Part shown: piece by piece, positions 4,630-11,781 of the stretch
Layout: each line of letters begins with the position of its first letter
How positions within the stretch are numbered: position 1 is the stretch's first letter
Source: Tyzzerella sp. UBA1042
GTDB lineage: Bacteria > Bacillota > Clostridia > Lachnospirales > Anaerotignaceae
DNA length: 11,813 bases
NCBI GenBank assembly: GCA_002316675.1
Contig: DCDZ01000041.1
Coordinates: forward strand, 1-11,813
Direction of reading: 5' to 3'
The notes under the pieces: model-generated
What the model was told of the DNA's origin: nothing
Database searches by the model: none
What the model saw: the letters and a program-made list of their open reading frames with translations, nothing else
Program-made: the position numbers and the translations under genes

Positions 4630-6021
4630 ATGATGACAGAGAAAACCATGGAAAAAATTGTTGCGTTGGGGAAAAATAGAGGCTTCGTTTATCCCGGCTC
4701 CGAAATTTACGGCGGCTTGGCAAACACTTGGGATTACGGCCCTATTGGTGTGGAGCTGAAGAACAATATAAAAAAGGCGTGGTGGAAAAAGTTTATTCAG
4801 GAAAGCCCTTATAACGTGGGCGTTGATTGCGCCATTTTGATGAACCCCCAAACTTGGGTTGCTTCTGGCCACGTTGGCGGCTTTAGCGATCCCTTGATGG
4901 ACTGTAAGGAATGTAAGGAGCGCTTCCGTGCGGATAAACTGATTGAAGCCTATATCGCAGAGCATAATATGCCCGAGGCTGCCGTGGATGGCTGGAGCAA
5001 TGAGGAGATGAAGCACTTCATTGACGAGCATCAGCTGGCTTGCCCTACCTGCGGCGCCCATAATTTTACAGATATCCGTCAGTTTAACTTAATGTTTAAA
5101 ACCTTCCAGGGCGTTACCGAGGATGCAAAAAATGTGGTTTATCTGCGTCCCGAAACAGCGCAGGGTATTTTCGTGAACTTTAAAAATGTACAGCGTACCA
5201 CCAGAAAAAAGCTGCCCTTTGGTATCGGTCAGGTGGGTAAGTCCTTCCGTAACGAAATTACCCCCGGTAACTTTACCTTCCGTACCAGAGAATTTGAACA
5301 GATGGAGTTGGAATTTTTCTGCGAGCCCGGTTCGGATTTGGAATGGTTCTCTTATTGGAGAAATTTCTGCAAGGACTGGCTGTTAAAGCTCCATATGAAG
5401 GAAGAAAGCATCCGCCTGCGTGACCATGAGCAGGAGGAATTGAGCCATTACAGCAATGCCACAACAGATATTGAATTTAAATTCCCCTTTGGCTGGGGCG
5501 AGCTTTGGGGTGTTGCAGATAGAACAAATTTTGACTTAAGATGCCACCAAGAGGTCAGCGGTCAGGATATGACCTATTATGATCAGGAAAAGAATGAAAA
5601 ATATATCCCTTATTGCATTGAGCCTTCCTTGGGAGCGGACCGTGTGACCTTGGCCTTTTTGTGCGAGGCCTATGACGAAGAAGAGGTTGGCGAGGGCGAT
5701 GTAAGAACGGTATTGCATTTCCACCCCGCTTTGGCACCGGTGAAGGCCGCTGTTTTCCCTTTGTCTAAAAAACTGCGGGAACAGGCAACGGAGGTTTATA
5801 CCATGCTTTCCAAGGAGTTCTACTGTGAATTTGATGAATCCGGCTCCATCGGTAAGCGCTACCGCAGACAGGATGAAATCGGTACGCCGTTCTGCATTAC
5901 CTATGATTTTGAGTCCGAGGAAGATCAGAGCGTAACCGTGCGTGACAGAGACAGCATGGAGCAGTTGCGTATGCCCATTGCCCAGTTGATTCCTTATTTG
6001 AAAGAAAAAATGGAATTTTAA
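4630..6021 (+). CDS. glyS: Glycyl-tRNA synthetase, dimeric class II type
   Basis: This enzyme charges tRNA-Gly with glycine using ATP, in the cytoplasm. The 463-aa protein is the single-chain alpha2 form (eukaryote/Gram-positive-like), not the glyQ/glyS pair. Visible landmarks are the N-terminal GFVYPGSEIYGG-NTWDYGP block, two cysteine pairs (CKEC near residue 94 and CPTCG near 139), class II motif 2 around GKSFRNEI-P-NFTFRTREFEQMELEFF, motif 3 at EPSLGADR, and a C-terminal anticodon-binding domain from about 370. Start: AAGGAGG (4618-4624) lies 5 and 8 bases before tandem ATGs at 4630 and 4633; an upstream ATG at 4597 has no ribosome site. It is controlled by the glycine T-box. No clear terminator follows directly. 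Confidence 0.96.
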   Translation: MMTEKTMEKIVALGKNRGFVYPGSEIYGGLANTWDYGPIGVELKNNIKKAWWKKFIQESPYNVGVDCAILMNPQTWVASGHVGGFSDPLMDCKECKERFRADKLIEAYIAEHNMPEAAVDGWSNEEMKHFIDEHQLACPTCGAHNFTDIRQFNLMFKTFQGVTEDAKNVVYLRPETAQGIFVNFKNVQRTTRKKLPFGIGQVGKSFRNEITPGNFTFRTREFEQMELEFFCEPGSDLEWFSYWRNFCKDWLLKLHMKEESIRLRDHEQEELSHYSNATTDIEFKFPFGWGELWGVADRTNFDLRCHQEVSGQDMTYYDQEKNEKYIPYCIEPSLGADRVTLAFLCEAYDEEEVGEGDVRTVLHFHPALAPVKAAVFPLSKKLREQATEVYTMLSKEFYCEFDESGSIGKRYRRQDEIGTPFCITYDFESEEDQSVTVRDRDSMEQLRMPIAQLIPYLKEKMEF

Positions 6022-6061
6022 GCTTACGAGGCTATTTTTTCGGCAGTAGAAGAAGGCCCTC

Positions 6062-6139
6062 CCTCCGATGAAATTTTCCGCAATGCGTGGTTGTTATTCC
6101 GGCAAGCTTGTGTTAGGTGCAAATGATTTTTATCGGAGG
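6062..6139. repeat. Inverted repeat CCTCCGAT / ATCGGAGG downstream of glyS
   Basis: A perfect 8-bp inverted repeat (6062-6069 and 6132-6139) encloses 62 nt. The right arm contains GGAGG, a ribosome-site-like sequence that would be masked if the arms paired. No start codon lies at a suitable distance after it, so a regulatory meaning is unproven. Confidence 0.25.
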
Positions 6140-6214
6140 CGTTTGCTTTACGGCGATTTTACGAAACAGTTAAAAAAATTGCACAAACTGAAAGGAAAAA
6201 ACCGGAGAAATTGA
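6068..6214 (+). CDS. Possible small basic protein, 48 aa
   Basis: An ATG at 6068 opens a 48-codon frame ending at TGA 6212-6214. The product has a short mixed N-terminus (MKFSAMRGCYSGKLVLG), then DFYRRRLLYGDF and a lysine/arginine-rich tail, so it is strongly basic and could bind nucleic acid. Against it: the nearest ribosome-like sequence (AGAAGAAGG) is about 11 bases off and separated by a pyrimidine run, and I know no family. It may be chance, a young gene, or the remains of a longer one. It could be read through from glyS, since no strong terminator lies between. Confidence 0.3.
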   Translation: MKFSAMRGCYSGKLVLGANDFYRRRLLYGDFTKQLKKLHKLKGKNRRN

Positions 6215-6222
6215 TTTTCCCC

Positions 6223-6251
6223 TTGCAGAAGGCATTTTTATACTGTATACT
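6223..6251 (+). promoter_or_regulatory. Candidate promoter of a short untranslated unit
   Basis: TTGCAG (6223-6228) and TATACT (6246-6251) are spaced by 17 bp; a second TATACT overlaps the spacer end at 6239-6244. The start point would be near 6258. What follows is about 110 nt ending in a strong terminator, with no supported gene. Confidence 0.45.
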
Positions 6252-6257
6252 TAACAT

Positions 6258-6368
6258 TCATAGGCTTTCCATTTTACAGAAAAAGCGAAAAGCAGAAATT
6301 TATGTGGGACATAATGCGTCCCATAATGCAATATGCTGACCTGGTGACAGGGTCAGCATATTTTTTTT
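6258..6368 (+). ncRNA. Candidate small RNA between glyS and ppdK
   Basis: The unit runs from the promoter at 6223-6251 to the terminator at 6331-6368. It contains an A-rich, probably unstructured stretch (6285-6302), a hairpin GGGAC-ATAATGC-GTCCC (6306-6322) in which ATAATGC recurs right after the stem (6323-6329), and the terminal stem. This layout, single-stranded A-rich segment plus hairpin plus intrinsic terminator, fits a trans-acting small RNA. A 22-codon frame from 6302 has no ribosome site. No named family recognised; the alternative is merely a terminator for glyS read-through. Confidence 0.4.
6331..6368 (+). terminator. Intrinsic terminator
   Basis: An 11-bp perfect stem, ATATGCTGACC (6331-6341) with GGTCAGCATAT (6351-6361), has a 9-nt loop and runs into a tract of eight T (6361-6368). 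It will end any transcript from glyS or from the promoter at 6223-6251. Confidence 0.9.
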
Positions 6369-6483
6369 AGCAGAATGAATCAAAAAGTAAAATCAAAGGA
6401 CATAATTTCAAGCACAATGCCAGCGGAATGCTTTTTAGAGAGTACAATTTTCCAGAATCTATCCACCCGTTTTAGGAATAACG

Positions 6484-6512
6484 TTGTGATTTTTTAACGG
6501 AAATGGTATAAT
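6484..6512 (+). promoter_or_regulatory. Sigma-A promoter of ppdK
   Basis: TTGTGA (6484-6489), a 17-bp spacer, and a perfect TATAAT (6507-6512) with an extended TGG just before it. Transcription would start near 6519, leaving an 80-nt leader with no obvious riboswitch. The stretch between the terminator at 6368 and this promoter (6369-6483) is AT-rich and shows nothing else. Confidence 0.8.
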
Positions 6513-6599
6513 ATATTTAAAAGAAATGAGTTTTACCAAATATTCCAGGAGCATAATTTCACGTCTGATATCCAGGCGGAAAACAGGAGGTAATGTGGT

Positions 6600-9236
6600 A
6601 TGAGCAAGAAGTATGTTTATATGTTCAGCGAAGGCAATGCATCCATGAAAAACCTTTTAGGTGGTAAAGGGGCAAACCTTGCGGAAATGACAAGGTTGGG
6701 CCTGCCGATTCCCCAAGGCTTTACCATCTCAACGGAAGCCTGCACAGAATACAACGAGGGCGGCAAAAAACTGACCGAAGAAATGATTGCACAGATTGAT
6801 GTGGCACTGGGTAAGCTTGAGGAAATTGCCGGCAAAAAGCTTGGTGATCCTGAAAATCCCCTTCTGGTTTCTGTTCGTTCTGGTGCAAGGGCGTCTATGC
6901 CCGGCATGATGGATACGGTGTTAAACCTTGGCTTAAACGATATTTCTGTGGAGGGCCTTGCGAAAAAAACCGGAAATCCCAGATTTGCCTACGATTCTTA
7001 CAGAAGATTTATCATGATGTTTGCTGATGTTGTTATCGGCGTTTCCAAGTCTAAGTTTGAAAGAAGACTGGATGAATACAAAGAAAAAACCGGTGTGCGC
7101 TATGATACGGAGCTGACAGCGGAAGATTTGAAGCAGGTGACGGCTTTATTTAAGCAGATTTATTTGGATGATCAGAAGAAGGAGTTCCCCCAGGATCCCA
7201 AGGAACAGCTCTTTGAGGCGGCTATGGCTGTATTCCGCAGCTGGGACAATCCTCGTGCGTTTGTGTATAGAAGAATGAACGATATTCCTTATAGCTGGGG
7301 CACTGCTGTTAATGTGCAGATGATGGTGTTCGGCAATATGGGAGACACCTCCGGTACCGGTGTTGCGTTTACAAGAAATGCTGCCACCGGCGAAAAAGCA
7401 ATGCTTGGAGAATACTTGGTAAATGCCCAGGGTGAGGATGTTGTGGCTGGTGTGCGTACACCCAACCCCATTGCTAAATTGGCGGAGGATATGCCGAAGG
7501 TTTACGAAGAGTTTATGGCAATTGCCCATAAATTAGAGAATCATTATAAAGATATGCAGGATATGGAGTTTACCGTGGAAGAAGGAAAGCTGTATTTCTT
7601 GCAGACAAGAAACGGTAAGAGAACTGCCAATGCGGCATTGCGTATTGCCGTGGATATGGTAGAAGAAGGGTTGATCACCAAAGAGGAAGCCTTAATGAAG
7701 GTTGACCCCAAGCAGCTGGATCAGATTTTACACCCTGCCTTTGACCCTAAGACATTAAAGGCTGCTCAGCCCCTTGGCAAAGGCTTGCCCGCATCCCCCG
7801 GTGCAGCGGCAGGTAAGGTTTGCTTTACGGCGGAGGATGCAAAGCTTCAAGCGGAGGGCGGCGACAGAGTTATTTTGGTTCGTCTGGAAACCTCTCCCGA
7901 GGACATTGAGGGCATGGCGGCAGCCCAAGGTATTTTGACGGTACGCGGCGGTATGACCTCCCATGCAGCGGTGGTTGCCCGGGGTATGGGCACGTGCTGT
8001 GTATCTGGCTGTGAAGAAATTAAAATGAATGAAGAGGCAAAAACCTTTACATTAGGCGGAAGAACCATCAAGGAAGGGGAATATATCTCTCTGGATGGTG
8101 CCACCGGCAATATTTACGGCGAGGATATTCCAACGGTTGCTCCGGAAATCAGCGGCAATTTCTCTACATTTATGGCCTGGGCTGATGAAAAAAGAACCCT
8201 AAGGGTGAGAACCAATGCAGACACACCCCATGACGCACAAACCGCCATTGGCTTTGGCGCAGAGGGCATTGGTTTGACCAGAACAGAGCATATGTTCTTT
8301 GAGGGCGATCGTATTATGAAGTTCAGAAAGATGATCCTTTCTGACACAGTTGAGGAAAGAGTAGCGGCCTTACAGGGGATCGAGCCTTTCCAAAAAGAGG
8401 ACTTTAAGGGGATTTACAAAGCAATGGGAGAAAGACCGGTAACCATCCGTCTGCTGGATCCTCCTCTGCATGAGTTTATGCCAAATACCGACGAGGAATT
8501 TGGAATTTTAGCCAAGGAAACAGGTAAAACTGTGGAAGAATTGAAGGCAAAGGCAAGAGGACTTCATGAATTAAATCCTATGATGGGCCATAGAGGCTGC
8601 CGCTTAGCGGTAACCTACCCTGAAATTGCCCAGATGCAAACAAGGGCGATTATTGAAGCTGCCATTGAGGTTTCAGAGGAGCTTGGCATTCAAATCAAAC
8701 CGGAAATTATGATTCCTTTGATTGGAGAAATTAAAGAATTGAAATTTGTAAAAAATACCGTGACGGAAACGGCGGAAGAAGTGATGGGGGCAAAGGGCAA
8801 GAAGCTGGAATACCTTGTAGGTACCATGATTGAGATTCCAAGGGCGGCATTAACGGCAGACGAAATTGCGACAGAAGCGGAATTCTTCTCCTTCGGCACC
8901 AACGATCTGACTCAGATGACCTATGGCTTATCCCGGGATGATGCTGGCAGAATTTTGTCGGACTACATAGATAAAAATATTTATGAGTGTGACCCTACTG
9001 CAAGGTTGGATAGAACCGGTGTGGGTATGCTGATGCAATGGGCTGTGGAAAAAGCATTGCCTGTTCGCCCTGATATTCATTTGGGTATCTGCGGTGAACA
9101 TGGCGGAGACCCCTCTTCCATTGAATTTTGTCATTTGATTGGTTTGCATTATGTATCTTGTTCCCCGTTCCGCGTTCCCATCGCAAGATTGGCAGCGGCG
9201 CAGGCGGCGATTCTTTACCCGCGCAAATCGGAATAA
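6600..9236 (+). CDS. ppdK: Pyruvate, phosphate dikinase
   Basis: It catalyses the reversible conversion of pyruvate, ATP and phosphate to PEP, AMP and pyrophosphate; in anaerobes this often serves glycolysis or PEP formation. The 878-aa protein has full family length. In order: N-terminal nucleotide-binding domain (GGKGANLAEM near 22-31; SVRSGARASMPGMMDT near 91-106; LQTRNGKRTA near 336-345); a mobile phosphohistidine domain with GGMTSHAAVVARGMG, whose His is residue 455; and a C-terminal PEP/pyruvate barrel (about 530-878) with GTNDLTQMTYG and GICGEHGGDP, whose Cys is residue 831. Both numbers equal those of the C. symbiosum enzyme, so no net indel separates them. AGGAGG (6585-6590) precedes the ATG by nine bases. 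Monocistronic between its promoter and the terminator at 9306. Confidence 0.98.
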   Translation: MSKKYVYMFSEGNASMKNLLGGKGANLAEMTRLGLPIPQGFTISTEACTEYNEGGKKLTEEMIAQIDVALGKLEEIAGKKLGDPENPLLVSVRSGARASMPGMMDTVLNLGLNDISVEGLAKKTGNPRFAYDSYRRFIMMFADVVIGVSKSKFERRLDEYKEKTGVRYDTELTAEDLKQVTALFKQIYLDDQKKEFPQDPKEQLFEAAMAVFRSWDNPRAFVYRRMNDIPYSWGTAVNVQMMVFGNMGDTSGTGVAFTRNAATGEKAMLGEYLVNAQGEDVVAGVRTPNPIAKLAEDMPKVYEEFMAIAHKLENHYKDMQDMEFTVEEGKLYFLQTRNGKRTANAALRIAVDMVEEGLITKEEALMKVDPKQLDQILHPAFDPKTLKAAQPLGKGLPASPGAAAGKVCFTAEDAKLQAEGGDRVILVRLETSPEDIEGMAAAQGILTVRGGMTSHAAVVARGMGTCCVSGCEEIKMNEEAKTFTLGGRTIKEGEYISLDGATGNIYGEDIPTVAPEISGNFSTFMAWADEKRTLRVRTNADTPHDAQTAIGFGAEGIGLTRTEHMFFEGDRIMKFRKMILSDTVEERVAALQGIEPFQKEDFKGIYKAMGERPVTIRLLDPPLHEFMPNTDEEFGILAKETGKTVEELKAKARGLHELNPMMGHRGCRLAVTYPEIAQMQTRAIIEAAIEVSEELGIQIKPEIMIPLIGEIKELKFVKNTVTETAEEVMGAKGKKLEYLVGTMIEIPRAALTADEIATEAEFFSFGTNDLTQMTYGLSRDDAGRILSDYIDKNIYECDPTARLDRTGVGMLMQWAVEKALPVRPDIHLGICGEHGGDPSSIEFCHLIGLHYVSCSPFRVPIARLAAAQAAILYPRKSE

Positions 9237-9305
9237 GTACGGGAAGCAAATAGATGGGGCTCCCAATCCCCAATTGAGTTGAAGGATTTTGTATAAAAGA
9301 AAGCA

Positions 9306-9351
9306 AGGGTATTGTCTCTGAGCCATTTTAAGAGACAATACCCTGTTTTTT
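9306..9351 (+). terminator. ppdK terminator
   Basis: A 14-bp perfect stem (9306-9319 with 9331-9344), an 11-nt loop and GTTTTTT form a textbook terminator 70 bp after the ppdK stop. The bases between hold only a small TGGGG/CCCCA hairpin (about 9254-9271). Confidence 0.92.
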
Positions 9352-9387
9352 ATTGGTTGTATAGAGGTCCGTACCTTTACTTATAGT

Positions 9388-9450
9388 ATACCATGTAGAT
9401 AGCTAAATGAATAGACTACTTTTTTTATCATTTCTAAATTATAATGGTAT
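9388..9450 (+). promoter_or_regulatory. arr upstream region with candidate -10 and inverted repeat
   Basis: TATAAT at 9440-9445 is a good -10, but the hexamer 17 bp upstream (TACTTT, 9417-9422) is a poor -35. ATACCAT (9388-9394) and ATGGTAT (9444-9450) form a 7-bp inverted repeat whose right arm overlaps the -10, so a bound regulator could block it. The actinomycete rifamycin-associated palindrome (GGGGCTTGCGGCAAGCCCC) is not seen. Promoter assignment is tentative. Confidence 0.35.
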
Positions 9451-9477
9451 CCATACTGAAAAAAAGAGGAGGAGCAA

Positions 9478-9927
9478 ATGACTATGAACCATAAACAGGA
9501 TGTTTTAGAGCATGGCCCGTTCTTTCATGGCACGAAAACGGCACTAAAAATCGGGGAGTTCTTAGAACCACAACATTTTTCAAATTACCAAGAGAAAAAA
9601 TCAAACTATATATACTTTACTGCAACATTAGAGGCCGCAAAATGGGGTGCCGAATTAGCAGTATCTAAAGCAAAGGAAAGAATTTATATTGTGGAACCTC
9701 TGGGGGAATTTGAAGATGATCCGAACTTAACCGACAAAAGATTTCCTGGCAACCCTACACGTTCTTATCGGTCTAAAGCTCCATTGAAAATCATAGCTGA
9801 ATTGGGTTCATGGGAAAGACATTCCGAGGAAGAAATCGATCATATGCTTATATCTTTAAAAAAGTTACGGGAAGAGGGAATAGATGTAATATATGATTCA
9901 TTCCAAGAGGATGATTTAATCGGTTAG
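9478..9927 (+). CDS. arr: NAD+-dependent rifampin ADP-ribosyltransferase (Arr)
   Basis: Arr inactivates rifamycins in the cytoplasm by ADP-ribosylating the ansa-chain hydroxyl at C23. The 149-aa length fits the small single-domain family. Key features: FFHGTK with His17, NYIYFTAT with Tyr46, and FEDDPNLTDKRFPGNPT with Asp81; these align with the His19, Tyr49 and Asp84 of the Mycobacterium smegmatis enzyme. The end LKKLREEGIDVIYD is also typical. A strong AGAGGAGGAG ribosome site precedes ATG 9478; a second ATG at 9484 is possible. Flanked by terminators on both sides, it is an independent unit between ppdK and the flagellar operon. It is more AT-rich than ppdK, with no transposase, integron or att sequence visible. 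Function is a confident family inference; resistance in this host is not shown. Confidence 0.93.
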   Translation: MTMNHKQDVLEHGPFFHGTKTALKIGEFLEPQHFSNYQEKKSNYIYFTATLEAAKWGAELAVSKAKERIYIVEPLGEFEDDPNLTDKRFPGNPTRSYRSKAPLKIIAELGSWERHSEEEIDHMLISLKKLREEGIDVIYDSFQEDDLIG

Positions 9928-9985
9928 GATTTTATTTTGGTAGTGGCGGCACAGACTCACTTTTCTAGGGAAGGAAGAAAACTCT

Positions 9986-10031
9986 AAAATAGAAAAAGCC
10001 GAAGCGCAGTTGCTTCGGCTTTTTCTATTTT
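9986..10031. terminator. Bidirectional terminator after arr
   Basis: A perfect 20-bp inverted repeat (9986-10005 with 10012-10031) with loop GCAGTT. The GC-rich core GCCGAAGC/GCTTCGGC is flanked by A-rich and T-rich arms, so it works as a terminator on both strands. It lies 58 bp after the arr stop. Confidence 0.92.
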
Positions 10032-10245
10032 CTGAAGGAAGAGCATCTATTCTTGTGAAATGAAAAATAGGGTATTAAAGTGGCAAAAGAGTGAAAATAA
10101 CGCAATAATTGATTAAAAAAAACTATAGATGGTTTTTAATATAAAATCTATTTTGTAACTATGTAAAAAATAAGAATTAATTAGATTTAATTGTTGGAAA
10201 AAAGATTAAATTTTGTCATTTAATATAAAAAATAGGGGTTTCATG
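10032..10245. other. AT-rich spacer without a gene
   Basis: I see no coding frame, clear promoter or strong hairpin here. The stretch is very rich in A and T, with repeated TTTAAT/ATTAAA-like words, which may act as an upstream element or bendable DNA for the flagellar promoter that follows. Confidence 0.5.
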
Positions 10246-10274
10246 TTGATTTTTATGAAGGACTTCTCTATAAT
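10246..10274 (+). promoter_or_regulatory. Sigma-A promoter upstream of the flagellar operon
   Basis: TTGATT (10246-10251), a 17-bp spacer and a perfect TATAAT (10269-10274). Transcription would begin near 10281, giving a leader of about 280 nt before flgB. No sigma-D-type TAAA/GCCGATA pair is seen here. Confidence 0.7.
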
Positions 10275-10308
10275 AATAAAGGGTATCTAAAAAATAAAAT
10301 AAGATAAA

Positions 10309-10373
10309 AAAAGTACGAATCGTATATCTTATAAAGCAGAAATTTTTGTGCAAAGATATAAATTTGTACTTTT
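10309..10373 (+). repeat. Long imperfect hairpin in the flagellar leader
   Basis: AAAAGTAC-GAAT-..-ATATCTT (10309-10330) pairs with AAGATAT-..-ATTT-GTACTTTT (10353-10373) with a few mismatches and one bulge, closing a loop of about 21 nt. It lies entirely within the predicted leader from the promoter at 10246-10274. It is followed by TTTTATACTATTTTT, so it could be a weak terminator or attenuator, or an mRNA stability element. Confidence 0.5.
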
Positions 10374-10381
10374 ATACTATT

Positions 10382-10409
10382 TTTACAAAACTTTAAATTT
10401 ATGTAAAAT
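10382..10409 (+). promoter_or_regulatory. Second candidate promoter for the flagellar operon
   Basis: TTTACA (10382-10387) and TAAAAT (10404-10409) with a 16-bp spacer, just past the hairpin. In DNA this AT-rich, such matches arise easily by chance, so this is weaker than the upstream promoter. Confidence 0.3.
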
Positions 10410-10475
10410 TTGAAAAGGTTTTATGATAAAAGCTTTTATGCGGTGGTTTGAATCGGGAGGCGGCGGGAATATTGT

Positions 10476-10535
10476 ATGGTTTTTATGATGCAGACAAATT
10501 CCTTTCGACAGACTTTCGTTCATGATACGAAGTGA
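10476..10535 (+). CDS. Possible 19-aa leader peptide before flgB
   Basis: ATG 10476 opens a 19-codon frame (MVFMMQTNSF... ending HDTK) whose TGA at 10533-10535 overlaps a GTG at 10532 in the flgB frame as GTGA. GGGAGGCGG lies upstream, though about 11 bases or more from the ATG. The arrangement would allow coupled translation of flgB from that GTG. It could equally be chance in a region with several ATGs. Confidence 0.25.
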   Translation: MVFMMQTNSFRQTFVHDTK

Positions 10536-10558
10536 CAACAGAAAGCGGGGTGTTCGTT

Positions 10559-10927
10559 TTGTTTAACAATTCAGTTTTAATGTCTCAAAAAATGGCGGAT
10601 TATTTGTGGCAGAAACAGCAGGTAACCTTAAATAATATTTCCAATGTTTCTACCCCAGGATATAAATCCCAGTATGTTATATTTGAGGATGAGTTAAAAA
10701 CCAAATTGGATTTTTATGCCCAAAAAGATGGAAGCAGGATGAAAGAGGCCATTATGGATAGCTCTGTTCGCGTAAAGACGAAGGAGGATGAATCCAGCAG
10801 GTTAGATGAAAATAACGTGAATATGGATGTTGAGCAGATAGAGCTGGCCAGTGCCTATATTCAATATCAAATGGCCATCAATGATATCAATGGTGAGTTC
10901 AATAGAATACGCAGTGCAATCAAATAA
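10559..10927 (+). CDS. flgB: Flagellar proximal rod protein FlgB
   Basis: FlgB is one of the rod proteins joining the MS ring to the hook, exported by the flagellar type III apparatus. The N-terminal signature NNISNVSTPGYKSQYVIFEDEL (residues about 25-46) matches the rod-family NNIANVDTPGYK motif, and the C-terminus NNVNMDVEQIELASAYIQYQM--INDINGEFNRIRSAIK matches the FlgB end. Length of 122 aa is normal. The start is uncertain: TTG 10559 gives MFNNSVLM, which aligns best with relatives, and has GGGGTG six bases upstream; in-frame GTGs at 10550 and 10532 would extend it by 3 or 9 residues, the latter coupled to a possible leader peptide. No start has a strong ribosome site, so translation may be weak. 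First gene of the operon. Confidence 0.93.
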   Translation: MFNNSVLMSQKMADYLWQKQQVTLNNISNVSTPGYKSQYVIFEDELKTKLDFYAQKDGSRMKEAIMDSSVRVKTKEDESSRLDENNVNMDVEQIELASAYIQYQMAINDINGEFNRIRSAIK

Positions 10928-10941
10928 TTGGAGGTGTACCT

Positions 10942-11385
10942 GTGGCTTTTTTAAATGCAATGAATATTAGTGCGTCGGGCTTAACTGCCCAGAGACAAAG
11001 ATTGGATGTTATTTCAGAAAATATTTCCAATGCAAATACAACAAGAACAGAAGGCGGAGAGCCTTACAGAAGGCGTATGGTTGTCTTTGAGCCAAGAAAC
11101 GAAGGCAGCTTTCAGGAGGTTTTCAGCAGAACTGCCCTTGGCGGAACGGCCAAACAGCAGGGTGTTATTGTGAGTGAAATTATTGAGGATGAAACGGATT
11201 TTAAATCGGTTTATGATCCCACCCATCCCGATGCCGATGAAAACGGGTATGTGATGATGCCAAATGTGGACCTTTTAAAGGAAACCATTGACGGTATGGA
11301 GGCTTCCAGAGCCTATGAAGCAAATGTTACGGCGTTTAACGCAATCAAATCAATGGCGTCCAAGGGGCTTGAGGTTGGCAAATAA
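10942..11385 (+). CDS. flgC: Flagellar proximal rod protein FlgC
   Basis: FlgC is a second proximal rod subunit. The N-terminus LNAMNISASGLTAQRQRLDVISENISNANTT (residues 4-34) is the conserved rod-protein helix, and PYRRRMVVFEP follows as in FlgC. The conserved end DLLKETIDGMEASRAYEANVTAFNAIKSMASKGLEV (about 109-145) is also present. At 147 aa the length is standard. The start is GTG 10942 with GGAGGTG (10930-10936) just upstream and 14 bp after the flgB stop, so the ribosome site is much stronger than that of flgB. Confidence 0.96.
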   Translation: MAFLNAMNISASGLTAQRQRLDVISENISNANTTRTEGGEPYRRRMVVFEPRNEGSFQEVFSRTALGGTAKQQGVIVSEIIEDETDFKSVYDPTHPDADENGYVMMPNVDLLKETIDGMEASRAYEANVTAFNAIKSMASKGLEVGK

Positions 11386-11402
11386 ATAACGGAGGATCAA
11401 TT

Positions 11403-11711
11403 ATGTTTATAACACCTTTCAATAGAATAGATTCCATACAGCAGTTGGAGCAATTAAACCAAGGCAACCAAAATAAAATAGAGCAGAATTCCTCGGATTT
11501 TAGAAGTATTTTTTCCGAGGCTGTTTCCAATGTGGTTGAAACGGAAAACGATTTGGCAAAGGAGCAATATTTGTTTGCTACAGGTCAATCGGAGGATACC
11601 CATTCCTTGGGGATTGCATCTACCAAAGCGCAAATTTCCGTGGATTTATTGGTAACGCTGCGTAATAAGGCGTTGGATTCTTATAACGAGCTGATGAGAA
11701 TTAGTCTTTAA
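11403..11711 (+). CDS. fliE: Flagellar hook-basal body protein FliE
   Basis: FliE links the MS ring (FliF) to the proximal rod (FlgB). The 102-aa protein has a variable Q/N-rich N-terminus, a central SDFRSIFSEAVSNVVETENDLAKEQYLFATG segment, and the family's conserved C-terminus HSLGIASTKAQISVDLLVTLRNKALDSYNELMRISL, where the final helix and RNKALDSYNELMRI are diagnostic. GGAGG precedes ATG 11403, 17 bp after the flgC stop. Confidence 0.95.
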   Translation: MFITPFNRIDSIQQLEQLNQGNQNKIEQNSSDFRSIFSEAVSNVVETENDLAKEQYLFATGQSEDTHSLGIASTKAQISVDLLVTLRNKALDSYNELMRISL

Positions 11712-11781
11712 TGGCTGACAAGCAAGGAAGGAACCAGAAAATCCGGAGGATAGAACTATATGGAGTAAGAGGGGTACCAAT

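Noticed and set aside
6302..6370. 22-codon frame from ATG 6302 inside the candidate small RNA
   Set aside because: No ribosome site, and its codons coincide with the hairpin and terminator, which explain the sequence better.
9392..9400. ATG-TAG start-stop in the arr upstream region
   Set aside because: No ribosome site precedes it, and it probably lies upstream of the arr transcription start.
10440..10560. c-di-GMP riboswitch before flgB
   Set aside because: The conserved CGCAAAG-type core and tetraloop receptor of the class I consensus are not present, and I could not lay out class II either.
10522..10566. 14-codon frame from ATG 10522 overlapping the flgB start
   Set aside because: No ribosome site, and its stop falls within flgB; the 19-codon frame with a GTGA overlap is the better leader-peptide candidate.
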